64,000 bases of DNA from Sphingomonas sp. KR3-1 (GCF_040049295.1 NZ_JBDZDQ010000002.1:620001-684000), one strand, 5' to 3'; numbered from the stretch's first letter, positions 32,530 to 41,548 are shown. Notes: a model not told the origin generated them from the sequence alone. A program made the numbers and translations.

Positions 32530-34509
32530 ATGAGCGATGACGGAGAGTTCACCCCGCGTCTGGGCAGGATGCGCAACCGCGGCGGCGGTAAGCGCGCGCG
32601 GCGCTACCTTTCGACCGTCGTCGCTGCCGCGGCCCGCTCCGCCGAGAAGGGTGAGATCCGCAGCCGGCGGTTCGACGGCAGCCGGATCGGCCGTGGCGCC
32701 AGCATGGGCAGGTTGCTCTCCAGCCGCGACCGGCTCGCCGCGTTCCGGGCACGGCGCGCGGTGGTCAAGACGCGGCTCGTGCGCCTCGGCGGGAAAGGCC
32801 TGTCGGCGGCGCGTGCGCATCTCCGCTATATCCAGCGCGACGGCGTCACCCGCGAAGGTGCGCCGGGCGAGCTCTATTCGGCCGAGCATGCTCGGGCCGA
32901 CGGCAAAGCATTCCTCGAACGCTCGGCAGGCGACCGCCACCAGTTCCGTTTCATCGTCTCCGCCGAGGACGGGTCCGAGTATCCCGACCTTAAGCCCTAT
33001 ATCCGCCGTCTGATGACGCAGATGGAGGCCGATCTCGGCACGCGTCTCGACTGGGTGGCAGTGGACCATTTCAACACCGCGCACCCGCATACGCACATCA
33101 TGCTGCGCGGCGTCGACGACCTCGGCCAGAATCTTGTCATCGCCCGCGAGTATATCTCGCACGGCATCCGCACGCGGGCGGCCGAACTGGCGACACTCGA
33201 TCTGGGACCACGCACCGACCAGGAGATCGAGGCCCGGCTGCGCCATGATATCGGCGAGGAGCGGGTGACCGCGATCGACCGGCGCCTGATCCAGGCGATG
33301 GACTCCGATCGCGTCGTGTCCTCGGCGGACAGCGACCCGTTCCAGCAGTCGCTTCGCGCGGGTCGGCTGCAGAAGCTCGCCAGCCTCGGGCTCGCCGACA
33401 ATTTGGGCGGCGGCCGTTGGCAGCTCGCCGAGGATCTGGAGGCGACCCTTAAGGCGATGAGCGAGCGAGGCGACATCATCCGCACGATGCAGCGCGAGTT
33501 GACCGCCCGGAAGCTCGAGCGCCCTTGGCTTGGACGCAGCGTTTTTGGCGCCGGCGACGCCGCCGTCGAACCCATCGTCGGCCGCATTATCGCGAGAGGC
33601 TTCGCCGACGAGCATAACGACCGCCATTTCCTGCTCGTCGATGGCGTCGATGGCCATGCCCATTATATTGATATCGGTCGAGGCGATGCGACCGGTCCAT
33701 TGGCCGAGGGAAGCATCGTCGAAGTGCGCGCGCGCAGCCTGGAGGTCCGCGACGCCGACCGCGTCGTCGCCGAGGTCGCCGCCGCCAATGCCGGGCGATA
33801 CTCGGTAGATCTCCATCTGCGGCATGATCCCACCGCGACCCAGGCCTTTGCCGAGGCGCATGTCCGCCGGCTCGAGGCGATGCGCCGCGCTGGCGCCGGC
33901 GTCGAGCGAGAACCGGACGGAAGCTGGACGATCGCCGCGGACCATCTCGATCGCGCCGCTTCGTACGAGGCCCGCCGCTACCGCGACCAGCCGGCCGAGG
34001 TGGTCATCTTATCGGCCGCCCCGCTCGAGCAGTTGCGCGACGCTGATGCCGCGACCTGGGTGGACCGTGAATTGGCTTCTGGCGACGCGCAACCCATACG
34101 CGATGCCGGGTTCGGACGAGAGGTTCGTAGTGCGCTGGCTGCGCGTCGCCAATGGTTGGTCAAGCACGGACTGGCAGATTCGGACGGCGACCGCGTGCGG
34201 CTACGTGCCAACGCGCTGGCGGCCCTTCGACGCCGGGAATTGCTGCGCGTCGGCGGGCAGTTGTCCGGCGAGCTGGGCAAGGCGTTTGCCGAGGCGCGGC
34301 CTGGCGACGCGATTGGGGGCCGGCTCACGCGTCAAATCGATTTGATAAGCGGGCGGTTCGCCCTGGTGGAGAAGAGTCGCGAATTCACGCTCGTGCCCTG
34401 GCGGCCGGTACTTGAGCGGCAAGTGGGTAATCAGGTGGGCGGAATCATGCGTGCCGACGGGGTAAATTGGCAGTTCGGGCGGGGAAGGGCCGGGCCGGAA
34501 ATTACCTAA
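32530..34509 (+). CDS. VirD2-like relaxase/mobilisation nuclease with DUF3363 domain
   Basis: 659 residues, full length for this family. A basic N-terminus (about 1-85) leads to the relaxase domain: AHLRYIQRDGVTREG (candidate catalytic Tyr about 100), HQFRFIVSAEDGSEYPDLKPYIRRLM, and the three-histidine metal motif DWVAVDHFNTAHPHTHIMLRG (about 173-193). The C-terminal two-thirds is DUF3363. It would nick oriT and pilot the DNA strand. There is no traG/virD4 coupling-protein gene after it, where it normally follows; instead 516 bases of low-GC non-coding DNA follow. Confidence 0.92.
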   Translation: MSDDGEFTPRLGRMRNRGGGKRARRYLSTVVAAAARSAEKGEIRSRRFDGSRIGRGASMGRLLSSRDRLAAFRARRAVVKTRLVRLGGKGLSAARAHLRYIQRDGVTREGAPGELYSAEHARADGKAFLERSAGDRHQFRFIVSAEDGSEYPDLKPYIRRLMTQMEADLGTRLDWVAVDHFNTAHPHTHIMLRGVDDLGQNLVIAREYISHGIRTRAAELATLDLGPRTDQEIEARLRHDIGEERVTAIDRRLIQAMDSDRVVSSADSDPFQQSLRAGRLQKLASLGLADNLGGGRWQLAEDLEATLKAMSERGDIIRTMQRELTARKLERPWLGRSVFGAGDAAVEPIVGRIIARGFADEHNDRHFLLVDGVDGHAHYIDIGRGDATGPLAEGSIVEVRARSLEVRDADRVVAEVAAANAGRYSVDLHLRHDPTATQAFAEAHVRRLEAMRRAGAGVEREPDGSWTIAADHLDRAASYEARRYRDQPAEVVILSAAPLEQLRDADAATWVDRELASGDAQPIRDAGFGREVRSALAARRQWLVKHGLADSDGDRVRLRANALAALRRRELLRVGGQLSGELGKAFAEARPGDAIGGRLTRQIDLISGRFALVEKSREFTLVPWRPVLERQVGNQVGGIMRADGVNWQFGRGRAGPEIT

Positions 34510-34602
34510 CTGTTGACGCAACGCCTTTGCGAGCGCGTCGCGGGTAACTTCTCTGCGTTCCGAGTACTTCGTTGTTCGACCAAAACCCGCATGGCAGCAC
34601 CG

Positions 34603-34622
34603 CGCCCCAATTGCGGTCGTCC
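34603..34622 (+). repeat. Dispersed intergenic repeat, copy 1
   Basis: CGCCCCAATTGCGGTCGTCC. It matches copies 3 and 4 (51485, 52383) at most positions; the shared core is CGCCCCAATTNCGGTC. Probably a short intergenic repeat family of this genome. Confidence 0.4.
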
Positions 34623-34881
34623 AGAGGGTTATCAATCACCCCCATAGGCTGCCATTCGTTCAGGTGATCTGGGAACGTCCGCAATGGGGTGGAAAGCGGA
34701 CTGGCGGCTTCCAGCCACAATAAGGCGTTAGCCGCCGAACTTTTCGACCTTCCACCAATATGCCACTTTAAGGTCGCCTACCTGGATGGACGATGGCTTC
34801 GAACGAGTCATGTCCAAGAGTTGTCAATCGGCTAGCGGCTCAGAAATTGACGGACCGCTTTGACACGACCTGTCGTGCGGC

Positions 34882-34908
34882 ATTGCGACCTAATTTCGGT
34901 TGCTCAGC
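34882..34908 (+). repeat. Dispersed intergenic repeat, copy 2
   Basis: Core GCGACCTAATTTCGGTTGCT. Over 27 bases it resembles the copy at 52383-52410, including the CTCAGC/TTCAGC end. Confidence 0.4.
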
Positions 34909-35025
34909 CGGAGTGAGCGTGACTCCAGAACCTGCCATCCGTTCGCACTGTCGAAATGGCAATTACGACGGCAAATTCCTCGTGCTCACCACGCTCTTGT
35001 ATCAGCGGCAGCTACGCGGTGATAT

Positions 35026-36771
35026 CTACCCAGCAATCCGGAATGCCGCCTCAAGTTGCGTTTTGAGGGAATCGTCACACGGATATTCCCTAATTCGCTC
35101 GAGTGCCCGGGAGCACCAGGCGCGGCACTCAATCCTGTGAGAGAGCGCGAGGAACAACGGCGCGCTTACTGCAGCTAGCGGGATGGCGATCTTCGGGTCG
35201 CCTTGGGAGCCAAAGCTCCAATCGAGCGCGTTGCGGATGTTGCCGAGCTGAAGGCGCAACTGGCCTGTGCCCTGCGGTAGGTTTATCGCTTCCTCAGCCG
35301 CTTCGAGTTCGCCGAGGAAATAGTTGGCGTGGCGACGCGCGATTTCGCGCTGCGCGTCGCGGCCACGCAATGCCAGCTTTTCTCGAGCATAAGCGCGCGT
35401 CATTTCGAGCAGCCGGTAGGTGGAAGTGCGCCGCGACGTGTCCGGCACGAGCAGCGACTTGGACGTCAGGCTATCCATGGCTGCCGCTACTTCATCCGCC
35501 AATATCCCCGCGTCGGCGACCACTTCAACTGCCGCGTCGATCGAGAATGGCCCGACGAATACCGATATGCGCTCGAGGACGACTTGCTCGGCGGGTGAGA
35601 GCAGGTCGTAGCTCCAGTCGAGCATCGCCTGCATGGTCTGCTGGCGCGGCTGCGCCGTTCGCCGGCCCGGCCAGACGAGACTGAACCGTTCGCCGAGTTG
35701 GCGTGCGGTAGCGACGATACCATGGGTGGCTGCGCGCACCGCGGCGAGCTCGATCGGCAGCGCAAGGCCGCCGAGCCGCCGGCACATCTGGGCAATCAGT
35801 TGCATGGCTTCATAGTCGATTGTCAGCGCGCTGTCAGCGGCGGTGGCGCGTTCGCAGAATAGCCGCACCGCGGGGAAGGCGCGCAGTTCCTCCAGCGTCC
35901 GACCATCCAGTTCGCCCGGAAACTCCAGCGCCTCGAGGCGCAGCACATGCTCGTCGCGTATGCGAAGGGGCTCGCGCGAGGTGCTCACGATCCGCGCTCC
36001 GGGCGCTTCGGAGACGATCCGCTCGGCGACGCTGGCGGCCTGCTCGATGAGATGCTCGCAATTGTCGAGGATCAAGAGGAACGGCTCGTGGCCGATATGC
36101 TCGAGTATTGCTGCGAGCGGATCATTCCTCCGATCGGTGACACCCATGGCACCGGCGATCATCGACGGTACGATCGCCGGGTTTTCGAGCATGCTGAAAT
36201 CGACGAAGGCGACGCGGTTGGCGAAGGCGGGTGCCAGCCGGTGCCCGAGTTCGATCGCGAGCGAGGTCTTGCCCAGGCCGGCCGCCCCGACGATCGAGAA
36301 GAGAGGCGTGTCGATCACGCGTTCCATCAGGAACGCCACGTCACGCTCGCGCCCGATCAGATGCGGCAGGCGGGCAGGGACCCGGATGTCACCCGCGAGC
36401 GGACGGGTGACCACCTCCGGCACAGGCGCGCCCTGCCGCTCGATGGGACTGACAAAGGCATAGCCGACGCCGATCTGGGTCGCGATGTAGCGCGCGCCAT
36501 CGGTGCCGTCCCCGAGCAGCTTGCGCAGTGCCGCCATATGGAAGCGCAGGCTGCCATCCTCGACTATCACGTCCGGCCAGACGCGCTTGAGCAACTCGCG
36601 CTTGGAGAGCACGCGCCCCGGTTGTTCGGTCAGCACGACAAGCAGATCAAACGACCGCCCGCCGATCTCGACCGGCTCGCCGTCCTTGGTCAGCAGTCGC
36701 TCGCCCGGCGACAGGCGGAAAGGGCCGAAGCATAGGGGGCCGCCGCGAAGCTGTGTCTCTGGGTCTGCCAC
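35026..36771 (-). CDS. AfsR-like winged-helix regulator with NTPase domain, truncated at the C-terminus
   Basis: 581 residues from a GTG at 36771. The N-terminal OmpR/PhoB-type winged helix (about 10-105: FRLSPGERLLTKDGEPVEIGGRSFDLLVVL, LLKRVWPDVIVEDGSLRFHMAALRKLLG) is followed by an NB-ARC-like NTPase: P-loop GAAGLGKTSLAIEL (about 162-175), Walker B FLLILDNCEHLI, and the WSYDLLSPAEQVVLERISVF segment. Full-length relatives continue for about 300 residues of TPR-like repeats; this one stops at LKTQLEAAFRIAG. It borders the mobile module, so truncation by rearrangement is likely. The DNA-binding and NTPase parts are intact. An inverted repeat CCACGATC-N16-GATCGTGG (36768-36799) overlaps its start codon. 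Confidence 0.82.
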   Translation of the reverse strand: MADPETQLRGGPLCFGPFRLSPGERLLTKDGEPVEIGGRSFDLLVVLTEQPGRVLSKRELLKRVWPDVIVEDGSLRFHMAALRKLLGDGTDGARYIATQIGVGYAFVSPIERQGAPVPEVVTRPLAGDIRVPARLPHLIGRERDVAFLMERVIDTPLFSIVGAAGLGKTSLAIELGHRLAPAFANRVAFVDFSMLENPAIVPSMIAGAMGVTDRRNDPLAAILEHIGHEPFLLILDNCEHLIEQAASVAERIVSEAPGARIVSTSREPLRIRDEHVLRLEALEFPGELDGRTLEELRAFPAVRLFCERATAADSALTIDYEAMQLIAQMCRRLGGLALPIELAAVRAATHGIVATARQLGERFSLVWPGRRTAQPRQQTMQAMLDWSYDLLSPAEQVVLERISVFVGPFSIDAAVEVVADAGILADEVAAAMDSLTSKSLLVPDTSRRTSTYRLLEMTRAYAREKLALRGRDAQREIARRHANYFLGELEAAEEAINLPQGTGQLRLQLGNIRNALDWSFGSQGDPKIAIPLAAVSAPLFLALSHRIECRAWCSRALERIREYPCDDSLKTQLEAAFRIAG

Positions 36772-36857
36772 GATCCGTCGTCCCGGTGTCCGATCGTGGG
36801 CCTAATGCCGCAAAAGCGGGCACATCTCCATTCTACCAAGGTAGCAGGAGAGCGGCC

Positions 36858-37697
36858 TCAGCCTTCCGGCGGGAAATCGGTGGAGAGGCTGACCGCGCGC
36901 CATTGCTCCAGCTCCGCAAGACGCGCCTTGTCGAAACGCTCGATCAGACCGACCGCGTCGCTGCCAAGGGGGAGGCGGAGGGGCGGGGAGTCCGAAGCGA
37001 CCACGTCCAAAATCGCCCGGGCGCCCAGGCGCGGATCGCCGCGCTGCTTGCCGTTGGATGCGGCCTGCATGCGCGAAGCATTGCCGACCACCGCATCATA
37101 TTCGGCGCGTCCCGCCTCCAGCCTGGTCGAGGATCCGGCGAAGTCGGTGCGGAAGCCGCCCGGCTCGACAACCGTCACCCGTACGCCGATCAGTTTCATT
37201 TCCTGCGCGAGCACTTCGGAAAAGCCCTCCACGCCCCATTTTGCCGCCGAATAGGGCGAGCGACCGGGCGCGCCGATCCGACCGCCGACCGAGGAGAACT
37301 GGACGATATGCCCCCGGCGCCGTTCGCGCATGTGCGGGATCGCCGCCTTGGTCATGATGATCGTGCCGAACAGGTTGGTCTCGATCTGGCGGCGGAAGCT
37401 GTCGAGCGTCGTGTCCTCGACCGAGCCGACATCGCCGTAGCCGGCATTGTTGACGAGCACATCGAGCTCGCCGAACGCGTCGATTGCAGTCGCCACCGCG
37501 GTGGCCGCGTCGGCCTCGCTGGTCACGTCGAGCTTCGCGGTGGCGAAGCGCGCGGGGTGATGCCCGTCGCCCAGGCCCGCGAGCTGCGCGGGATCCCGCG
37601 CCGTCGCAAGCAGATTGTCGCCGGACGCGATAATGGCCTCGCACAGCGCGCGCCCGAAGCCCCGCGAACTGCCGGTCACCAGCCAGGTTCGTGCCAT
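36858..37697 (-). CDS. SDR family oxidoreductase
   Basis: 279 residues from the ATG at 37697 (TGGAG in front). Cofactor motif VTGSSRGFG (residues 7-15), NNAG (about 81-84), catalytic Ser in FSSVGG, and YSAAKWGVEGF (about 148-158). The subgroup of SDRs with TGSSRGFG and a C-terminal LPLGSDAVGLIERFD segment is common as 'oxidoreductase/SDR' beside similar regulators. Substrate unknown. It lies 13 bp downstream of the redoxin gene, in the same operon, under the tandem-repeat operator at 38874. Confidence 0.88.
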   Translation of the reverse strand: MARTWLVTGSSRGFGRALCEAIIASGDNLLATARDPAQLAGLGDGHHPARFATAKLDVTSEADAATAVATAIDAFGELDVLVNNAGYGDVGSVEDTTLDSFRRQIETNLFGTIIMTKAAIPHMRERRRGHIVQFSSVGGRIGAPGRSPYSAAKWGVEGFSEVLAQEMKLIGVRVTVVEPGGFRTDFAGSSTRLEAGRAEYDAVVGNASRMQAASNGKQRGDPRLGARAILDVVASDSPPLRLPLGSDAVGLIERFDKARLAELEQWRAVSLSTDFPPEG

Positions 37698-37710
37698 TAT
37701 CGTTACTCCA

Positions 37711-38823
37711 TCAACCGAAGGTGAAGACATAGGCGCGCGCGCCCGGTCGGGAAAATTCGATCGCGATCGTCCGGTCGGTGATTGCGCCGGTCTGGCGGAC
37801 GAGCTGATAGAGCCGGTCCTCCTTCACTTCGCCCCAGCCACCCGCATCGACATCGACGCCGTGGCTTGCCCCCGGCGCCCGCCCGTCGATTGTCACGCGG
37901 AAGCGCACCGGCTGCCCGTCGGGCGCTCCGCCAAGCACGAGATGCGCATCGCGGGCGCGGAAGCGGAAGCGGATCGTGCCGGTGTCCCCCACGAGCATCG
38001 CGTACTCGCCGCCGACCTGCCAGCTGCCCACCAGGTCCCATTGGTTTAGCGACAGGCCCGGTGCCGGGGTATAGGCGTGGGCCATGTCCCGCCGCAGGCC
38101 GCCGGGCGAGGCGAAGTCGACGCCCTTGGCATAGCCGAGATAGGCCTCGGGCGAGCCCAGGTCCGCCCAGTCCGCCGGGGCCTCGATTCCCGTGCCGTCG
38201 ATCGGCGCCACCGGCACGCCGGACAGGTTCTGGCCTGCCTCGGCCAGCAGCGAGCGGATCAGCCGTTCCGCTTCGCCATACCCGCCCTCGCCGAGCCGGT
38301 AGCCGCGAATCTTGCCCTTGGCGTCGATGAAATAGATGCCGGGCCAACCCTGGTTGGCGAAGTCCCGCCACACGGCATAATCATTATCCTGCAAGTTCGG
38401 ATAGGTGATCTTCAGCTGCGCGACCGCCAGGCGGACCTTGGCCGGATCCTTCTCGAAGCCGAATTCGGGCGCGTGCACGCCGATCACCGCGAGGCCCCTG
38501 GCGCCATAACGCGTATTCCACGCGCGCAGATAAGGCAGGGCGCGCAGCGAGTTGATGCACGAATAGGTCCAGAAATTCACGACCACCACCTTGCCGCGCA
38601 GTGCCTTCGGACCTTCGCGCACCGGCGTGAGCCAGGGCGATCCGCGCTGCAGCACTTCGACAGGCCGGGAGGTGGCGCCGAACGGCGCGTCGGCGATCGC
38701 ATCGGCGGGCTGGGCCGAAGGGCGCGTCAGCCCCAGCGCATCGCCGAAGCAGATCGCAGTGGTGGCACCTGCCGCGGCAATTGCGGCAGCGGCAAAGCCG
38801 AGCGAGCGTCTGGTCATCATCAC
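37711..38823 (-). CDS. Exported thioredoxin-like protein with DipZ-type C-terminal domain; CxxS active site
   Basis: 370 residues. An N-terminal signal or Tat-like segment (MTRRSLGFAAAAIAAAGATTA) is followed by a redoxin domain (about 60-200: KVVVVNFWTYSCINSLRALPYLRAW, HAPEFGFEKDP, WPGIYFIDAKGKIRGYRLGEGGY). A beta-rich C-terminal domain follows (about 245-370: PGLSLNQWDLVGSWQVGGEYA...LVLGG) as in DipZ/redoxin fusions. The family motif is normally YSCINC; here it is YSCINS, so the second cysteine is Ser. Periplasmic thiol function is probable but not as a standard dithiol oxidoreductase. First gene of the minus-strand operon with the SDR, divergent from the epoxide hydrolase. Confidence 0.86.
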   Translation of the reverse strand: MMMTRRSLGFAAAAIAAAGATTAICFGDALGLTRPSAQPADAIADAPFGATSRPVEVLQRGSPWLTPVREGPKALRGKVVVVNFWTYSCINSLRALPYLRAWNTRYGARGLAVIGVHAPEFGFEKDPAKVRLAVAQLKITYPNLQDNDYAVWRDFANQGWPGIYFIDAKGKIRGYRLGEGGYGEAERLIRSLLAEAGQNLSGVPVAPIDGTGIEAPADWADLGSPEAYLGYAKGVDFASPGGLRRDMAHAYTPAPGLSLNQWDLVGSWQVGGEYAMLVGDTGTIRFRFRARDAHLVLGGAPDGQPVRFRVTIDGRAPGASHGVDVDAGGWGEVKEDRLYQLVRQTGAITDRTIAIEFSRPGARAYVFTFG

Positions 38824-38873
38824 AGCCTCATCTTGAAGTGACGCTGATCTAGGGTGTCGCCGCGCCGGCGCCC

Positions 38874-38907
38874 GTTAGTTGCTGCGAGGCGCTGTCAGGC
38901 GCGAGCG
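38874..38907. promoter_or_regulatory. Tandem-repeat operator in the divergent redoxin/epoxide-hydrolase promoter region
   Basis: GTTAGTT (38874), GCTGCGA (38881), GCTGTCA (38891), with the last two heptads 10 bases apart. The same pattern GTTAGTC-GCTGTGA-N3-GCTGTGA occurs at 43627-43650. Tandem sites 10 bases apart are typical for OmpR/PhoB-type winged-helix proteins such as the regulator encoded at 35026-36771. Confidence 0.5.
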
Positions 38908-38989
38908 CTAACGCCGCATCACCGCAGATAACGAGCGTCCAGCCGCCGCTTCTCTACATCCGGCCCTGACCAGATCAGAGGAGACGCCC

Positions 38990-40258
38990 ATGTTCGCAGA
39001 CCAGGCCTCGCGCCGCCAATTCGTCGTCGGGGCGAGCGTGGCGGGCGCGCTTGCCGCCATGCCCTCCGCCGTGCGTGCTCAAGGCGCCAACAGCGCCATC
39101 CGCCCGTTCAAGATCGCCATTCCGCAGGCCGAGATCCAGGCGATGCAACGCCGGATTGCCGAGACGCGCTGGGCCGATACCCAGCCGGCGCCGGATGACG
39201 GCCAGGGCGTGCGCCGCCAGGTGCTCGAACCGCTCATGCGCTACTGGGCGCGCGGCTATGACTGGCGCAAGGTCGAGGCCCGGCTCAACGCGCTGCCGAT
39301 GTTCCTGACCGAAATCGACGGTCTCGACATTCACTTCATCCATGTCCGCTCGCGCCATGAAAATGCGATGCCGATGATCCTGACCCATGGCTGGCCGGGC
39401 TCGATCCTCGAGTTCCTCGGCGCGATCGGCCCACTGAGCGATCCCACGGCCTATGGCGGCAAGGCCGAGGACGCGTTCCACCTGGTAATCCCCTCGATCC
39501 CGGGCTTCGGCTTCTCCGCCAGGCCGACGGTGCCTGGCTGGGGTTCGGACCATATCGGCCGCGCCTGGGGCATGCTGATGCAGCGGCTGGGCTATGATCG
39601 CTATGTCAGTCAGGGCGGCGATTGCGGCTCGGTGATCTCGCAGCGCATGGCGCTCCAGTATGTGCCGGGTCTGCTCGGCATCCATCTCAACATGCCTGCG
39701 GTCGTCCCCGCCGAGATCGCACGCATCCTCGCGGTCGGCGACCCCGCGCCGGCGAGCCTCTCGGCCAAGGAGCGCGGCGCGTTCGACCAGCTCGAGGCCT
39801 TTTACCGCGACAATGCCGGCTATGCCGCGATGATGAACACCCGGCCGCAGACGATCGGTTATTCGCTGGTCGACAGCCCCGTCGGCATGGCCGCCTGGAT
39901 GTATGAGAAGATCGGCCAATGGGCCTATCCCGCCGGCGACCCCGAAAAGGTGCTCGGCCGCGACACCATCCTCGACGACCTGTCGCTCTACTGGCTGACC
40001 GGCACCGGCGCCTCGGCCGCGCGGATCTATTGGGAAGACCATAGCAACAACTTCAACGCGCGCGGCATCATTGACCTGCCGGTGGCGATCAGCGTGTTCC
40101 CCGGCGAGATCTTCCGCGCGCCGAAGAGCTGGGCGGAGCGCTGTTACACCAACCTCTTCTACTTCAACGAAGCCAGCAATGGCGGCCATTTCGCCGCCTG
40201 GGAGCAGCCCCGACTGTTCGCCGAGGAAGTGCGCGCCGCCTTCCGCCCGCTGCGCTGA
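38990..40258 (+). CDS. Epoxide hydrolase family protein, exported (Tat-like signal)
   Basis: 422 residues. A Tat-type signal (RRQFVVGASVAGALAA, about 8-30) is followed by the epoxide-hydrolase N-terminal domain (about 38-150: FKIAIPQAEIQAMQRRIAETRWAD). An alpha/beta-hydrolase core follows with the oxyanion motif THGWPGSILEF (about 131-141), nucleophile Asp in QGGDCGSVIS (about 207), and the catalytic His near the C-terminus in NGGHFAAWEQP. It is divergent from the redoxin gene and followed by Ohr and a second hydrolase with good ribosome sites (operon). Natural substrate unknown; periplasmic location is inferred. Confidence 0.9.
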   Translation: MFADQASRRQFVVGASVAGALAAMPSAVRAQGANSAIRPFKIAIPQAEIQAMQRRIAETRWADTQPAPDDGQGVRRQVLEPLMRYWARGYDWRKVEARLNALPMFLTEIDGLDIHFIHVRSRHENAMPMILTHGWPGSILEFLGAIGPLSDPTAYGGKAEDAFHLVIPSIPGFGFSARPTVPGWGSDHIGRAWGMLMQRLGYDRYVSQGGDCGSVISQRMALQYVPGLLGIHLNMPAVVPAEIARILAVGDPAPASLSAKERGAFDQLEAFYRDNAGYAAMMNTRPQTIGYSLVDSPVGMAAWMYEKIGQWAYPAGDPEKVLGRDTILDDLSLYWLTGTGASAARIYWEDHSNNFNARGIIDLPVAISVFPGEIFRAPKSWAERCYTNLFYFNEASNGGHFAAWEQPRLFAEEVRAAFRPLR

Positions 40259-40284
40259 TCCGCCGATCCTCAAGGAGACTATCG

Positions 40285-40698
40285 ATGTCCGATACCAAGA
40301 CCCTCTATACCGCGCATGTCCATGTCACCGGCGGCCGCGAAGGCGCCGCGCGCAGCTCGGACGGGCGGCTCGACATCCAGCTGGCCGTCCCCGGCAGCGC
40401 CGGTGCGGGCACTAATCCCGAGCAGCTGTTCGCAGCCGGCTGGTCGGCCTGCTTCACCGGTGCGATGGCGATCGCCGCCAAGGAGAAGGGCATCGTCCTG
40501 CCGTCCGATCTCGCCATCGATGCCGAGATCGATCTGCGCCACGGCGCGGATGGCTATTCGCTAGCTGCGCGTCTGAATGTCAGCCTACCGGGTATTGCCC
40601 CCGATATCGCCGCCCAGTTAATCGACGCTGCCCACCGCACCTGCCCTTACTCGAAGGCAGTCCAGGGCAATATCGACGCCGTCTTCGCGCTCGCCTGA
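40285..40698 (+). CDS. ohr: Organic hydroperoxide resistance protein (Ohr/OsmC family)
   Basis: 137 residues; AAGGAG precedes the ATG. An Ohr-type thiol peroxidase reducing organic hydroperoxides with lipoamide/thiols. Both catalytic cysteines are visible: peroxidatic Cys in GWSACFTGA (about 57) and the second in HRTCPYSKAVQGN (about 121). The N-terminal Ohr segment TLYTAHVHVTGGREG and the GTNPEQLFAAG loop confirm the Ohr branch over OsmC proper. No OhrR regulator is adjacent; it is within the epoxide-hydrolase operon. Confidence 0.94.
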   Translation: MSDTKTLYTAHVHVTGGREGAARSSDGRLDIQLAVPGSAGAGTNPEQLFAAGWSACFTGAMAIAAKEKGIVLPSDLAIDAEIDLRHGADGYSLAARLNVSLPGIAPDIAAQLIDAAHRTCPYSKAVQGNIDAVFALA

Positions 40699-40722
40699 CC
40701 CAGATCCCGAAGGAGATCCGAC

Positions 40723-41499
40723 ATGAAGAATTGCATAGCCGCTGGGTTGCTGCTCGCCGCCTCCGCGCTGCCTTTCGCGGCACAGGCCCAGGCAAAGAAG
40801 CCCACCATCGTCCTCGTCCATGGCGCCTTCGCCGATTCCTCGAGCTGGAACGGCGTGATCCCGATCCTCGAGCGCGACGGCTACACCGTCATCGCCGCAC
40901 CCAACGCGCTGCGCAGCGTGCGCACCGACGCCGATCAGGTGCGCGATCTGCTCAAGAGCATCGACGGCCCGGTCGTGCTGGTCGGTCACAGCTATGGCGG
41001 CTCGGTGATCAGCGAGGCGGCAGAGGGAACGCCCAACGTCAAGGCGCTCGTCTATGTCGCTGCCTTCGCGCCCGAAGAAGGCGAAACCGCGCTCGGCCTC
41101 ACCGGCAAGTTCCCGGGCAGCACGCTGGCACCCACCTTGGCCCCCCCGGTCAAGCTGACGGGCGGCGGCAACGACCTATACATCCTCCAGGCGCGCTTCC
41201 ACGACCAGTTCGCAGCGGACGTGCCGGTGGCCGAAGCCCGGCTGATGGCCGCCGGCCAGCGCCCGATCGCGGATGCGGCGCTCGGCGAGGCATCGACCGC
41301 GCCGGCCTGGAAGCATTTGCCGTCCTGGTTCATCTATGGCGATGCCGACAAGAACATCCCGCCCGCCGCGCTCAACTTCATGGCCGATCGCGCCAGCTCG
41401 CGCGGCACCGTGGTGGTGAAGGGCGCCTCGCACGTCGTGATGGTGTCGCACGCACCGGCCGTCGCCAGCCTGATCGAGAAGGCCGCCGCGGCGCAATAA
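40723..41499 (+). CDS. Exported alpha/beta hydrolase
   Basis: 258 residues; AAGGAG precedes the ATG. Signal peptide 1-22 (ends AAQAQA). Short alpha/beta hydrolase of the esterase/'salicylate-esterase-like' subgroup: TIVLVHGAFADSSSWNGVIPIL (about 28-49), nucleophile Ser in VLVGHSYGGSVI (about 88-99), Asp in FIYGDADKNIP, and His in GASHVVMVSHA. All catalytic residues are present. Substrate unknown. Last gene of the EH-ohr-hydrolase operon; a terminator follows at 41549. Confidence 0.88.
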   Translation: MKNCIAAGLLLAASALPFAAQAQAKKPTIVLVHGAFADSSSWNGVIPILERDGYTVIAAPNALRSVRTDADQVRDLLKSIDGPVVLVGHSYGGSVISEAAEGTPNVKALVYVAAFAPEEGETALGLTGKFPGSTLAPTLAPPVKLTGGGNDLYILQARFHDQFAADVPVAEARLMAAGQRPIADAALGEASTAPAWKHLPSWFIYGDADKNIPPAALNFMADRASSRGTVVVKGASHVVMVSHAPAVASLIEKAAAAQ

Positions 41500-41548
41500 G
41501 TCCCGGAGCGCCGGCGGCTTCCCCAGCGCCCCCCACGCCGGCGCCCGC

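Larger units (their letters stand above)
34510..35025. other. Non-coding, lower-GC junction region right of the relaxase
   Basis: No convincing gene in 516 bases. The base composition is clearly less GC-rich than on either side. It contains two degenerate copies of a dispersed repeat (34603-34622 and 34882-34908). It separates the relaxase from the truncated regulator and is the likely right boundary of the mobile module. No att-like direct repeat matching the left boundary was found by eye. Confidence 0.45.

Noticed and set aside
31975..33945. 656-codon minus-strand frame opposite the relaxase
   Set aside because: Shadow frame; the relaxase has the three-histidine motif on the plus strand.
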